Assembly: GCA_965198875.1 (NCBI GenBank)
Contig: CBDAPU010000001.1
Coordinates: forward strand, 806,001 to 870,000
Source of the DNA: CBDAPU01 sp965198875
Lineage (GTDB): Bacteria; Pseudomonadota; Gammaproteobacteria; Eutrophobiales; Eutrophobiaceae
Direction: 5' to 3'
DNA length: 64,000 nucleotides
Position numbers and translations under genes: made by a program. Shown here piece after piece: positions 50,732 to 60,887 of the stretch (positions are counted from its first letter, which is position 1; every line of letters begins with the position of its first letter). A model generated the notes under the pieces. It did not search any database, was not told the DNA's origin, and saw nothing but the letters and a program-made list of their open reading frames with translations.

Positions 50732-51714
50732 GCGCCCATTGTCTTTATCTCGGCAAGCGCATCTTCCCTGGACCATACATCACTGATCAGGGCGATCCCC
50801 TGTGCGCCATTGTTGCGGGCTGTCGCCAGCTCATCAAGCCTGACGCCGCCGAGGGCATACACGGGGAGCGGCGCCTCGGCAATCATCCTGGCGAGTCTAT
50901 CCCAACCCAGTATGTTATCTCTACTCTCACCCGGGGACTCACGGATCTGCGATAAAACACAAAAGTCCACCCCTATTCTGAACGCATGCTCTAGCTCATT
51001 TTCATTATGGCAGGATGCGGCAACAAGGAATGCTTCATCTAAAGGACGTGCTTTTAACTGCATCAACCTCTCACTGCTGAGGTGAACACCGGCCACGCCC
51101 AGTTGCCTTGCAAACTCAGCCGAGGAATTGACCAGCAACCTGGCATTCGCCCTTTGACAGAGTTTGTTTATCTTTAGAATGACTTCCCGATTATCCTCAG
51201 GGGATGAGGTTTTACTTCTAAATTGGACGAGTTCTATACCGGCTGATATATATGCCGATAATTGCTCAATAAAAGCAAGGGAGTAATGCGCCCGATCCGG
51301 TGTGAGCAGATAAACAGCGGGCAACATGCAGGCGGTAATGATCCCTTTATTGGAGGGGGGAAATTGAACTTCAGTCAGGGACGAGAGGGCGCACCATGTT
51401 ACCTCCTGTCCTTCACGCCCTTTTATCTCTCCGTACCATTCATCAACACGCCAGACGCTGAATGTTAAGGATTGATCGGGATAGTCATAATTGAACGACA
51501 TCAAGGGCGCGCATTTTTTTATGTGGATGTTTATCTCCTCGAACAGCTCCCGCTTTAACGCCTGTATTTCATTCTCATCCGCTTTTATTTTACCGCCGGG
51601 AAACTCCCATATCCCGCCAAGATGGGAGTCTTGCGAGCGCCTGGCGATGAACACCTTGTCTTTTTTATCGTTATAGACAACACCCAGAGCAATTTTAACT
51701 CGCCCCCGGCGCAT
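50728..51714 (-). CDS. mutT: Nudix (MutT-like) hydrolase fused to a thiamine-phosphate-synthase-like domain
   Basis: 328 residues in two domains. The N-terminal Nudix domain (1-130) has GKIKADENEIQALKRELFEE, fitting G-x5-E-x7-REU-x-EE except that the last Gly is Asn (EEINI); it should clean oxidised dGTP. The C-terminal half (about 135-328) is a ThiE/TenI TIM barrel with AGIELVQFRSK, LLVNSSAEFA, GVAGVHLSSE, AASCHNENEL and PVYALGGV. This fusion is common in gammaproteobacteria beside argJ and secA; the function of the second domain there is not settled. Confidence 0.9.
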   Translation of the reverse strand: MRRGRVKIALGVVYNDKKDKVFIARRSQDSHLGGIWEFPGGKIKADENEIQALKRELFEEINIHIKKCAPLMSFNYDYPDQSLTFSVWRVDEWYGEIKGREGQEVTWCALSSLTEVQFPPSNKGIITACMLPAVYLLTPDRAHYSLAFIEQLSAYISAGIELVQFRSKTSSPEDNREVILKINKLCQRANARLLVNSSAEFARQLGVAGVHLSSERLMQLKARPLDEAFLVAASCHNENELEHAFRIGVDFCVLSQIRESPGESRDNILGWDRLARMIAEAPLPVYALGGVRLDELATARNNGAQGIALISDVWSREDALAEIKTMGA

Positions 51715-51802
51715 TATGCACTCCCATCACGCCTGGCTTCGTTCTCGGTCAACACCCCGCAACCTGTCAGGGCATCTTCAAGCTGTGCCGACAGCGTAGA
51801 CA

Positions 51803-53023
51803 CTAGGTTCGGTATTCGGTATTGATGCTCACGTACTCATGTGATAGGTCGCAGGTCCAAAACTCGCCGGACACATCGCCCATCCTTAAGTCGACGGATA
51901 ACAAAATCGCTTCTTTTTGCATAATGCGATTGCCTTTCTCTTCGGTGTAATCCGCCGCCCTGGCGCCGTTTCTCACCACGCATACATCATCCAAATAGAC
52001 ACAGACATGATCAACGTCGAGGCCCTCAATATGGCTCCTGCCAATGGCGGCTAAAATCCTGCCCCAATTCGGATCAGAGCCATAAAATGCGGTCTTCACC
52101 AATGGTGAGGTTGAAAGCGCATGGGCGATTGCCGTGCATTGTGCCTCATTCTCGGCATGGTTAACGTGTATTGTTATAAACTTTGTCGCCCCTTCAGCAT
52201 CTCTGACAATGGCCTTCGCCAATTTCAAACACAGCCCATGAACCCGCTCCTCAAGCAGTGTACAGGCGTGATGATCACTATCGGTTATGCGCTCCATAGC
52301 CGCCTTGCCCGTAGCGATTAACACGCAGGCGTCATTGGTTGAGGTATCGCCATCGACACATATCCGGTTAAAGGTTTTGCTGATACAGGATTGCCATATC
52401 CGATCGAGTATCGCTTTATCAACATGTGCATCTGTGGCCATGAATGCGAGCAGGGTGCCCATATCCGGGTTTATCATCCCCGAGCCTTTAGCGATACCGG
52501 TAAGGGTGATCAGGGTATCATCGATCCTGAGCTGCTCTGAAAAGCCCTTGGCCTTCGTATCTGTCGTCATGATGGCCCTGGCGCACCCCAACCAGTTATT
52601 GTTTGATAGACCACCTACCAGCGTCGGTAAAGTATCAATAATGTTATTGACGGGTAAATACTCGCCAATGACGCCGGTGGAGAAAGGCAAAATGCGGTCG
52701 AGATCACAACCCGTTTGCTCGGCAAGGGCCTGACAAAGCCGAAGGGCGTCCGCAATGCCTCTCTCGCCTGTACCGGCGTTTGCATTGCCGGCATTGATTA
52801 ACAGGTATCGGATGTGATTGCGCTTGCTATGCTCCCTGGCCACCGTAACCGGCGCGGCGGCAAAGCGGTTGGAGGTAAATGTTGCGCTGACTGTGGCGCC
52901 CTCACTGATGGCGAATAACGCCAGATCATCACGAGAGGTGTTATCAATACCTGCCGAGGCAAAGGCGGTTTGAAGGCCGGCTACGGCAAGCAGCTCTGAA
53001 GGAGGAGATAATGTTAGCGCCAT
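51803..53023 (-). CDS. argJ: bifunctional ornithine acetyltransferase / N-acetylglutamate synthase ArgJ
   Basis: 406 residues from the ATG at 53023, which follows a G-rich ribosome site; a longer frame to 53107 adds 28 residues without family resemblance. ArgJ transfers acetyl from N-acetylornithine to glutamate in arginine synthesis. Motifs are INAGNANAGTGERG, STGVIGEYLP, GIAKGSGMINPDMG-TLLAF with the self-cleavage nucleophile Thr, and GSDPNWGRILAAIG. The residue before the Thr is Gly rather than the usual Ala. It is the next gene after secA on the same strand. Confidence 0.94.
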   Translation of the reverse strand: MALTLSPPSELLAVAGLQTAFASAGIDNTSRDDLALFAISEGATVSATFTSNRFAAAPVTVAREHSKRNHIRYLLINAGNANAGTGERGIADALRLCQALAEQTGCDLDRILPFSTGVIGEYLPVNNIIDTLPTLVGGLSNNNWLGCARAIMTTDTKAKGFSEQLRIDDTLITLTGIAKGSGMINPDMGTLLAFMATDAHVDKAILDRIWQSCISKTFNRICVDGDTSTNDACVLIATGKAAMERITDSDHHACTLLEERVHGLCLKLAKAIVRDAEGATKFITIHVNHAENEAQCTAIAHALSTSPLVKTAFYGSDPNWGRILAAIGRSHIEGLDVDHVCVYLDDVCVVRNGARAADYTEEKGNRIMQKEAILLSVDLRMGDVSGEFWTCDLSHEYVSINTEYRT

Positions 53024-53236
53024 GTTGAAAACACCCCCGTGAAGATCCGCGGTTTTTTTATCTTTACAAGGCATGGGGCCTTTAGAGCCAGGCCCATCAT
53101 CCTGCAACCCCGCCTATGAGATAGGATAAAAATACAGTAAAGATGAGAAGGGTCAAAGAGCGATGTTAAGAAGGCGAGCAGATGAGCGCCACAGGGGCGA
53201 TAAAAAAGCGCTGTTTTAAGACAGCGACTACGGCAA

Positions 53237-55930
53237 TTAACTGAGCCTGCCATGGCAGTGTTTGTATTTCTTTCCCGATCCGCAGGGGCAGGGCTCATTG
53301 CGCCCGACTTTCTTCTCATCACGAACATAGGGTTGTTTTTGTTTAGCCGCTGGTTTATTTCCCAATGCGCTGGGGGCGTCAGGGTGATTGAACTGCATGT
53401 CATCGGGTAGCGCCCGATTCTCCAGCGCCGCTACGTCCTGCTCTTCTTTTATGTGTATTTTCGATAACAGGCCGATGACGTCGTACTTGATGTTCTCCAG
53501 CATGACGGAGAACATCTCGAATGCCTCCCGTTTATATTCCTGCTTGGGATTTTTCGCCGCATAGCCCCGAAGACCAATGCCGTCTCTTAACTGATCCATC
53601 GCAACAAGATGCTCTTTCCAGTGTCTGTCCAATGTATCCAGCATCAGGTCTTTCTCAAGCCTTAACACCAGCTCATCGGCCAAACCGGTGTTCTTTCGCT
53701 GTATATTCCGCTTCACTGATTCGATCACCTTATCCAGTAGTGCCGCCTCATGCAGTGAGACATCGCCCTTAAGCCATTCCTTCACCGGTATATCAACATT
53801 GAATTCCCTGTTAAAGGCGTCTATCAAGCCATCCACATCCCACGCCTCATCCAGACTGCCCGGCGGGATATAGGTTGCGAAAATACTGCGGATCACATCT
53901 TCTCGCATCGCCCCTATGTCATCGCTGATGTTATCCGCAGCGAGCAGATCATTACGCCATTCGTATATCACTTTTCGCTGATCATTGGCGACGTCATCGT
54001 AATCCAGCAAATGTTTACGTATATCAAAGTTATGCGCCTCCACCTTGCGTTGTGCGTTCTCAATAGCCCGGGTCACCAACTTCGACTCAATGGCTTCGCC
54101 CTCTTCCATGCCTAGCTTTTGCATGATCGCCGCCATCCGCTCCGAGGCGAAGATCCGCATCAGATCATCTTCAAGGGAAATATAAAACCGGCTCGCACCC
54201 GGATCACCCTGGCGACCGGCCCTGCCCCTTAACTGATTGTCAACCCGTCTGGACTCATGACGCTCCGTGCCAATGATTTTCAGCCCGCCATTTTCGATCA
54301 CCGCCTTATGGCGAGCTTGCCATTCAGCACGCAGGCGCTCTGCACTCGATGTGTCCGGGTCTTTCAGCGCCTTGATCTCCGCTTCAACATTTCCGCCCAA
54401 TACGATATCCGTTCCGCGGCCGGCCATATTCGTGGCGATAGTCACCGTCCCCGGGCGCCCGGCCTGGGCGATAATATCGGCTTCTCTCTCATGGTACTTG
54501 GCGTTCAATACCTGGTGTTTGATTTTCGCCTCCTTGAGCAGAGCGGATAAATACTCCGAGACTTCTATCGACACCGTGCCGACCAACACCGGCTGCCCTC
54601 TTTGCTGACAGGCTTTTATATCATGGATGATGGCGTCAAACTTCTCTTTGGCGGACAGATAGATCATGTCGGGTTGATCATCCCGGATCATTTGCAGGTG
54701 TGTGGGCACGACAATCACCTCCAGCCCATAGATCTGCTGAAACTCAAACGCCTCGGTATCGGCCGTGCCCGTCATGCCGGCTAATTTTTTATAAAGCCTG
54801 AAATAATTCTGATAGGTGATCGCCGCCAGGGTCTGGTTTTCATTCTGGATGGGGACATGCTCCTTTGCCTCTATGGCCTGATGAAGCCCGTCCGACCAGC
54901 GCCGCCCGTGCATGGTTCTACCGGTAAACTCATCCACGATAACCACATCCTTGCCCTGAACGATGTAATCCACGTCCTTGTGGAATAAGGCATGGGCACG
55001 CAGGGCGGCATTTAGATGATGCAGGACGGGGATGTTTATCGGATCATACAAACTCATCCCCGCCTTAATTATCCTCTTCTTAAGCAACAACTCTTCCAGG
55101 CGCTCGTGACCACGCTCGGTTAAATAGGTCTGTCTGGTTTTCTCATCGACAGAGTAGTCGCCACCTTCATCATCTTCATCTCTTTGCACTTTCAGATCAG
55201 GGACGAGCTCATTGATGCTGATGTATAGATCCGATCTGTCATCAACCATACCGGAAATAATAAGCGGGGTACGCGCCTCATCGATGAGTATCGAGTCAAC
55301 CTCATCAACAATGCCGTAATGTAGTTCACGCTGAACCTTCTCTTCCCGCAGAAACTTCATGTTGTCACGCAGGTAATCAAAACCGAACTCGTTATTCGTG
55401 CCGTAGGTAATATCACAGCAATACGCCTGCTTGCGCTCATCATTCTTGAGACCGGAGACGATGATCCCGGTCGTCATGCCAAGATAAGCATAAACGGCGC
55501 CCATCCATTGTGCATCCCGTCTCGCCAGGTAATCATTGACGGTAATGATATGCACTCCCTTGCCGGTAAGTGCATTGAGATAGGCGGGCAAGGTCGCCAC
55601 CAGGGTTTTGCCCTCACCGGTTCGCATCTCGGCAATACTGCCCCGGTGCAAGACGATGCCGCCGATGAGTTGCACGTCAAAATGGCGCATATTTAAGGTC
55701 CTTCTCGCCGCCTCACGCACCAGGGCAAAGGCCTCCGGCAACAGCCCATCCAGGCTCTCCCCCTGCGCCAGCCGGGATTTTAATGCCTGGGTTTTACCGG
55801 GAAACTCAACATCAGGTAGCTGTGAGATCGTCGCCTCCAGGGCATTGATCTGGTTGATGGTTTTACGCATTCTTTTAAGAGCGCGTTCATTTCGGCTACC
55901 CAGTATTTTTCTTAATAATTGACTGATCAT
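53237..55930 (-). CDS. secA: preprotein translocase ATPase SecA
   Basis: 897 residues from the ATG at 55930 (MISQLLRKILGSRNER); the longer frame adds four residues. SecA drives proteins through SecYEG. Visible are Walker A MRTGEGKTLVATL, the DEAD-like DEVDSILIDEARTPLIISG, helicase domain 2 with ATNMAGRGTDIVLGGNV and QLRGRAGRQGDPG, and a C-terminal zinc ribbon CPCGSGKKYKHCHG that binds SecB and phospholipid. It is transcribed with the M23 gene upstream. Confidence 0.97.
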   Translation of the reverse strand: MISQLLRKILGSRNERALKRMRKTINQINALEATISQLPDVEFPGKTQALKSRLAQGESLDGLLPEAFALVREAARRTLNMRHFDVQLIGGIVLHRGSIAEMRTGEGKTLVATLPAYLNALTGKGVHIITVNDYLARRDAQWMGAVYAYLGMTTGIIVSGLKNDERKQAYCCDITYGTNNEFGFDYLRDNMKFLREEKVQRELHYGIVDEVDSILIDEARTPLIISGMVDDRSDLYISINELVPDLKVQRDEDDEGGDYSVDEKTRQTYLTERGHERLEELLLKKRIIKAGMSLYDPINIPVLHHLNAALRAHALFHKDVDYIVQGKDVVIVDEFTGRTMHGRRWSDGLHQAIEAKEHVPIQNENQTLAAITYQNYFRLYKKLAGMTGTADTEAFEFQQIYGLEVIVVPTHLQMIRDDQPDMIYLSAKEKFDAIIHDIKACQQRGQPVLVGTVSIEVSEYLSALLKEAKIKHQVLNAKYHEREADIIAQAGRPGTVTIATNMAGRGTDIVLGGNVEAEIKALKDPDTSSAERLRAEWQARHKAVIENGGLKIIGTERHESRRVDNQLRGRAGRQGDPGASRFYISLEDDLMRIFASERMAAIMQKLGMEEGEAIESKLVTRAIENAQRKVEAHNFDIRKHLLDYDDVANDQRKVIYEWRNDLLAADNISDDIGAMREDVIRSIFATYIPPGSLDEAWDVDGLIDAFNREFNVDIPVKEWLKGDVSLHEAALLDKVIESVKRNIQRKNTGLADELVLRLEKDLMLDTLDRHWKEHLVAMDQLRDGIGLRGYAAKNPKQEYKREAFEMFSVMLENIKYDVIGLLSKIHIKEEQDVAALENRALPDDMQFNHPDAPSALGNKPAAKQKQPYVRDEKKVGRNEPCPCGSGKKYKHCHGRLS

Positions 55931-56013
55931 CCCGTATCCCAAACAGATAAGCGCAACACATAACGGCGCGCTAAAAAGACAAAAACGCTGAACTGAAGAT
56001 TATAGGGAATGAC

Positions 56014-56946
56014 TTACTGCAAGGAAATATATCTTTTGGGGTTCACATGTTTGCCATGTCTCACCACTTCAAAATGCACATGTGTGCCGGTACTGCGCCC
56101 TGAATTACCCATCAATGCGATCACCTCGCCTTTTTCAACTTTCTCCCCCACTGACACCAGGTTTTTCATATTATGGGCATATTTGGTCACATAACCATTG
56201 CCATGACTGATCTCGACCAGCTTGCCATAGCCATCACTGGGGCCGGACCAGGTGACGATACCGGCGGCTACCGCAGTAATCGGTGTTTGCGGCTTGCCGG
56301 CAAAATCAAGCCCCTGATGAAACTCCCGTTTACCGGTCAGGGGATCGGAGCGATAGCCGTATAATGATGACAACCACCCCCCCTGGGCGGGATTACCGGC
56401 GGGGGATGTTCTCTCCTGTAAACTCCTGTCAATCAGCATGGACTCCATCGCCCGTAACTTATCCTGACGATCACCTAAGGCCTGTTCGAGCCGATTCAGC
56501 GATAGCAGAAAATCCGGGATTTTCTGAGCATGATGATGAAATGTTGTTTGCGGGCCGCCCATCCCGGGGGGATGCTCTATACCAAATTCCATGTCCTGCA
56601 ATTCGGCCATGGTGGCGAGACGAGAACCCAACGCATCTAGTCGCATCACATGTCCCTGTAATACACTCAGGCGGCTCGCCATGGCGTTCAAGGACGTCTG
56701 TGCTGTTGTTTTCACGTCTTTTAATTCGTCTAACCCGTCACTGACTTCCGATCCCCACAATGATTGCGTTTGCTCACGGATCCTGTGCACCAGCTCCGCC
56801 GACTGGTTTGTCGCATAGCGATACCCCGAAGAGAAAAACCCCGCCGCCAATATGGCTATCAATACCGTCGCCACAGCATAGCTCAAGGGGCCCAAAGACA
56901 ATCTCAGGCTCTTCTTTGTTTTATTGAAGAGGATTATAATGCTCAT
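56014..56946 (-). CDS. M23 family metallopeptidase, membrane anchored
   Basis: 310 residues from the ATG at 56946 (MSIIILFNKTKK). One membrane helix (YAVATVLIAILAAGFF, about 25-40), a periplasmic coiled coil (about 50-180: LKDVKTTAQTSLNAMASRLSV), then a LytM/M23 domain with zinc ligands in HQGLDFAG and HVHFEVVRHG and the central YGKLVEISHGNGYVTKYAH. It should cut peptide cross-links or activate amidases. The position upstream of secA is conserved in many gammaproteobacteria. It is divergent from the DUF721 gene, with about 26 bases between the starts. Confidence 0.9.
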   Translation of the reverse strand: MSIIILFNKTKKSLRLSLGPLSYAVATVLIAILAAGFFSSGYRYATNQSAELVHRIREQTQSLWGSEVSDGLDELKDVKTTAQTSLNAMASRLSVLQGHVMRLDALGSRLATMAELQDMEFGIEHPPGMGGPQTTFHHHAQKIPDFLLSLNRLEQALGDRQDKLRAMESMLIDRSLQERTSPAGNPAQGGWLSSLYGYRSDPLTGKREFHQGLDFAGKPQTPITAVAAGIVTWSGPSDGYGKLVEISHGNGYVTKYAHNMKNLVSVGEKVEKGEVIALMGNSGRSTGTHVHFEVVRHGKHVNPKRYISLQ

Positions 56947-56972
56947 CTCAATGCTTATACGCTCATTATATC

Positions 56973-57284
56973 GTGACCGCAAAACCTGGATGCAAACGCA
57001 TCGCCGATCTGCTTGTCTCATCCGGGGATCTATCGGGGATCCTGGCCCATATCGAGAAGATCAGACGGTTAGAAAAAAATCTCCGCTCACAACTGCCCTC
57101 TCCCCTCAATCAACATATCACGATCGCCAACTTTGATCAGCAAACGCTGATTGTACACACCGACAGCGCCGCCTGGGCGGCAAAACTCCGTTTTAAGGCG
57201 CCCGATCTCCTTGATATTGTACGACGTCACCGCCACCTTGCAGACATACAGACCATCCGCATCAAGGTCGCCCCTGTTGAGTAG
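56973..57284 (+). CDS. DUF721 (DciA-type) protein
   Basis: 103 residues from a GTG start. RRLEKNLRSQLPSPLNQHI, IANFDQQTLIVHTDSAAWAAKLRF and LLDIVRRH are the DUF721 core. Longer DUF721 proteins (DciA) load the replicative helicase; this is a short form and its exact role is unproven. It is the usual neighbour of secA and lpxC, here divergent from the M23 gene and convergent with lpxC. Confidence 0.8.
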   Translation: MTAKPGCKRIADLLVSSGDLSGILAHIEKIRRLEKNLRSQLPSPLNQHITIANFDQQTLIVHTDSAAWAAKLRFKAPDLLDIVRRHRHLADIQTIRIKVAPVE

Positions 57285-57434
57285 CCAGCGGATATAACCC
57301 CCGCCTGCAAAAATATCACCCCAAAGCGCCGCTATTTCCCGCCAGCGTGCCGATAGCATCTCCGCCACCGACTTGTTATTCATCCTTAGTATAACTTATC
57401 AAGGCATGTTGATTCGTATCCAATGCCTTATCGC

Positions 57435-58346
57435 TTAGCCCGATGTCAGTGGTTGCATGAAGGAAATGGGCAAACTCGCCTCATCTTCAAATGTGACGAT
57501 GTCAAAGGCGTCCCGAGACAGGCTCAATTTGCGTAATAATTGATTATTCATTCCGTGGCCGGATTTATGACCCTGGAATGAACCTATCACACCATGACCT
57601 AAAAGATACAGATCCCCGATCACATCGAGGATCTTATGCTTGACGCATTCATCCCGATAGCGTAGCCCACCCTCATTCAGCACCCGATCATCATCAACCA
57701 CTACGGCATTATCCAGACTGCCACCCAAAGCCAGATGATTTTCTCGCAAATAGGCGATATCTTTCATAAAACCAAATGTCCTGGCACGGCTCACTTCCTT
57801 GACGAAAGAGGTGGTAGAGAAATCGATCTCCGCACGGCAATCCTGCGCCTTAAAAGCGGGGTGCTCAAAGTGGATGGTAAAGCCGATCTTAAAACCATCA
57901 AAGGGCTCAAATAACGCCCACTTGTTACCCTGCTCAACACGCAGGGGCCGCTTTATCCTGATAAAACGTTTTAATCCCTGCTGCTCTTTAACCCCTGCTG
58001 ATTGAATCAAAAACACAAACGGGGCGGCGCTGCCATCCATAATGGGCACCTCCTCGGCGCTGAGATCCACATAAGCATTATCCACACCAAAACCGGCCAG
58101 GGCGGATAACAGGTGCTCAACAGTGGAGATACTGGCGTTATCCTTGCAAAGTGTGGTGGATAATGTTGTATCACCGACGTTGTCAATACAGGCCGGGATG
58201 TGGGCGATGGGATCAAGGTCGATGCGGCGAAAAATGATCCCCGTATCCAGCGCCGCTGGACGCAGTGTGAGATGCGCTTTCTTGCCCGTGTGCAGGCCAA
58301 CGCCAGTGGCATGAATGGCGTTTTTGAGTGTACGTTGTTTTATCAT
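57435..58346 (-). CDS. lpxC: UDP-3-O-acyl-N-acetylglucosamine deacetylase LpxC
   Basis: 303-residue zinc enzyme, committed step of lipid A synthesis, so the cell has a lipopolysaccharide outer membrane. Zinc ligands are in STVEHLLSALAGFGVDN and VKHKILDVIGDLYLLGH (HKILD, with His and Asp), catalytic His in FQGHKSGHGMNNQLLR. N-terminal KNAIHATGVGLHTGKKAHLTL is typical. It follows ftsZ by about 125 bases. Confidence 0.96.
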   Translation of the reverse strand: MIKQRTLKNAIHATGVGLHTGKKAHLTLRPAALDTGIIFRRIDLDPIAHIPACIDNVGDTTLSTTLCKDNASISTVEHLLSALAGFGVDNAYVDLSAEEVPIMDGSAAPFVFLIQSAGVKEQQGLKRFIRIKRPLRVEQGNKWALFEPFDGFKIGFTIHFEHPAFKAQDCRAEIDFSTTSFVKEVSRARTFGFMKDIAYLRENHLALGGSLDNAVVVDDDRVLNEGGLRYRDECVKHKILDVIGDLYLLGHGVIGSFQGHKSGHGMNNQLLRKLSLSRDAFDIVTFEDEASLPISFMQPLTSG

Positions 58347-58471
58347 GATGGGTTGTTGCTTAACCCCGGGGTACGGGCTTGCAACTCACCCCGATATTTA
58401 CGGACAAACCCCGTCACTGTCAAGCATGATGTTTAAGATCAAATGCTTAACGATAAAAAAGCCACCCTTAA

Positions 58472-59614
58472 CTAATCCGCCTGGCGTCTTAGAAAAGCCG
58501 GAATATCCAGATAATCGGCGTCCCTCTCCACGGCATTCGCATCGGCTTCGGCTGTTCTATTACGGATCACCGTCGGCCTGTCCAGATCATCGTAATTCAC
58601 CTTGCCGACCCCGTTGTGAACCAGCTCCACCCTGGATGTGCCGGCGGCTGTCGGCGGCTGACCCAACCCGGTCGCCACGATGGTCACCCGCATCTCACCA
58701 CTCACCTCAGCGTCAATAACAGTACCCACAACCACCGTCGCATTGTCAGAGGCAAAACCCTTGATGCTATTGCCCACCTCATTAAACTCACCGATCCCCA
58801 AATCCTGACCGGCGGTAATGTTGACCAACACGCCTTTTGCCCCGGTTAAATTGATGTCCTCAAGCAGGGGGCTGGATATAGCGGCCTCTGCGGCCACCTT
58901 TGCACGGTCTTCCCCCTGTGCCTTGCCCGAGCCTATCATCGCCATACCCATTTCCCCCATCACCGTTCTGACGTCGGCGAAATCAACGTTGATCAGGCCA
59001 GGGCAGGTGATCAACTGGGCGATCCCCTGAACGGCGCCAAGCAGGACATCATTAGCGGCGCTAAACGCATGCAACATACTGACCTCATGTCCTAACACGC
59101 TGACTAATTTCTCATTCGGAATGGTGATCAGTGAGTCCACAAACTCGCTCAAATCACGTATGCCGTCATCGGCAACCTTCGCACGCTTCTCACCTTCAAA
59201 TGAAAAAGGCCTGGTGACCACGGCGACGGTTAATATCCCCATCTCTTTCGCCACCTGGGCGACAATGGGCGCCGCCCCGGTGCCGGTTCCCCCACCCATG
59301 CCGGCGGTGATGAATACCATGTCAGAGCCCTGTAGCACATCCATGATGCGGTCCCTGTCTTCCAATGCGGACTGGCGGCCTTTTTCCGGATCGGCGCCGG
59401 CGCCCAAACCTTTGGTCACATTGCCGCCCAACTGCAACACGGTTTTTGCCGATGAGTTTTCCAATGCCTGTGCATCGGTGTTCGCACAGATGAAATCAAC
59501 ACCCTCTATGTTGGCGCCGAGCATGTGCTCCACGGCATTACCGCCGCCGCCACCCACACCAATGACTTTAATAATCGCCGCCTGATTAGCGGCATCGACC
59601 AGTTCAAATGCCAT
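58472..59614 (-). CDS. ftsZ: cell-division GTPase FtsZ
   Basis: 380 residues. GTP-binding domain with IKVIGVGGGGGNAVEHML, the tubulin signature GGGTGTGAAPIVA, the T7 loop NVDFADVR and a C-terminal conserved peptide DYLDIPAFLRRQAD that binds FtsA and ZipA. A polymer of this protein forms the Z ring. The ribosome site is GGAGG (59622-59626). It follows ftsA by 37 bases. Confidence 0.97.
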   Translation of the reverse strand: MAFELVDAANQAAIIKVIGVGGGGGNAVEHMLGANIEGVDFICANTDAQALENSSAKTVLQLGGNVTKGLGAGADPEKGRQSALEDRDRIMDVLQGSDMVFITAGMGGGTGTGAAPIVAQVAKEMGILTVAVVTRPFSFEGEKRAKVADDGIRDLSEFVDSLITIPNEKLVSVLGHEVSMLHAFSAANDVLLGAVQGIAQLITCPGLINVDFADVRTVMGEMGMAMIGSGKAQGEDRAKVAAEAAISSPLLEDINLTGAKGVLVNITAGQDLGIGEFNEVGNSIKGFASDNATVVVGTVIDAEVSGEMRVTIVATGLGQPPTAAGTSRVELVHNGVGKVNYDDLDRPTVIRNRTAEADANAVERDADYLDIPAFLRRQAD

Positions 59615-59651
59615 CTTGACCTCCTGTTATTGTGAAATGTAAGCCAAACAA

Positions 59652-60887
59652 TTAAAAATTACCCTGAAACCAGCTCCTCATGCGCTCCCAAATTCCGCGA
59701 ATGCCGGGATCCACAGGCATACCGGGCAACGTGTGTTGTGATTGACGATGACCGAACAGCAATAAGCCGACGCCCGTGGCATAAATCGGGCTTCTAACAA
59801 CATCTACAAGCCCGTGGACAAATTGCGGCACACCGGATCTCACCGGCATGTGAAAGATCTCTTCGGCCAGTTCAATGGCGCCTTCCATCTTTGAGCTGCC
59901 GCCGGTGAGGACAACCCCGGCGGCGATCAGATCTTCATAGCCACTGCGTCTTAACTCAGACTGGACGAGCGTGAAGAGCTCTTCATAGCGGGGCCCAACC
60001 ACCTCCGCCAGGGTCTGTCTCGCCAGCCTTCTGGTGGGACGATCGCCAACACTGGCCACTTCAATGGTCTCCTCGGAATTGGCCAGTTGGGTCAGGGCGC
60101 AGGCGTATTGCACCTTGATATCTTCTGCATGTTGTGTGGGTGTACGCAGCGCCACGGCGATATCATTGGTCACCTGATCACCGGCGATGGGGATGACCGC
60201 AGTATGGCTAATGGCGCCCTCCGTGAAGATGGCGATATCCGTCGTCCCGCCGCCTATGTCAACGAGGCAAACCCCCAGCTCCTTCTCATCCTCGGTCAAT
60301 ACGGCATAGCTGGAGGCCAGTTGCTCGAGGATGACGTCATCCACTTCCAAACCACATCGCCTGACACATTTCACAATATTTTGTGCGGCGCTGACGGCCC
60401 CGGTGACCATGTGCACTTTTGCCTCAAGGCGCACCCCAGACATGCCGACCGGTTCTTTTACGCCTTCCTGACTGTCGATAATGAACTCCTGGGGAAGTAT
60501 GTGCAGTATTCTCTGATCCGCCGGGATGGCCACCGCACGGGCGGCGTCAATCACCCTGTCAACATCACCGACGGCAACTTCATTATCACGGATTGCAACA
60601 ATGCCGTGGGAGTTCAAACTGCGAATGTGACTGCCGGCAATGCCGGCGTATACCGCGTGTATTTCGCAACCCGCCATCAGCTCCGCCTCCTCTATGGCGC
60701 GCTGAATGGTTTGTACGGTTGATTCAATGTTGATGACCACGCCCTTCTTCAAACCACGGGAGCGACAGGAGCCTAATCCGATGATTTCAATCTCATCCTC
60801 TAACGATACCTCCCCGACAATGGCCACCACCTTTGAGGTGCCGATATCCAGGCCAACAATTAAGTTTTTATCCGCTCTTCTAGCCAT
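59652..60887 (-). CDS. ftsA: cell-division protein FtsA
   Basis: 411 residues from the ATG at 60887 (MARRADKNLIVGLDIGTSK). Actin-fold ATPase with phosphate loops VGLDIGTSKVVAIVGE and VCLVDIGGGTTDIAIF, VLTGGSSKMEGAIELA, and a C-terminal amphipathic helix (WERMRSWFQGNF) for membrane binding. It anchors FtsZ to the membrane. The longer frame to 60947 lies inside ftsQ; the chosen start overlaps ftsQ by 8 bases. Confidence 0.95.
   Translation of the reverse strand: MARRADKNLIVGLDIGTSKVVAIVGEVSLEDEIEIIGLGSCRSRGLKKGVVINIESTVQTIQRAIEEAELMAGCEIHAVYAGIAGSHIRSLNSHGIVAIRDNEVAVGDVDRVIDAARAVAIPADQRILHILPQEFIIDSQEGVKEPVGMSGVRLEAKVHMVTGAVSAAQNIVKCVRRCGLEVDDVILEQLASSYAVLTEDEKELGVCLVDIGGGTTDIAIFTEGAISHTAVIPIAGDQVTNDIAVALRTPTQHAEDIKVQYACALTQLANSEETIEVASVGDRPTRRLARQTLAEVVGPRYEELFTLVQSELRRSGYEDLIAAGVVLTGGSSKMEGAIELAEEIFHMPVRSGVPQFVHGLVDVVRSPIYATGVGLLLFGHRQSQHTLPGMPVDPGIRGIWERMRSWFQGNF

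Noticed and set aside
57087..57383. 98-residue minus-strand frame opposite the DUF721 gene
   Set aside because: It lies antisense to a recognisable family member and shows no family pattern of its own.
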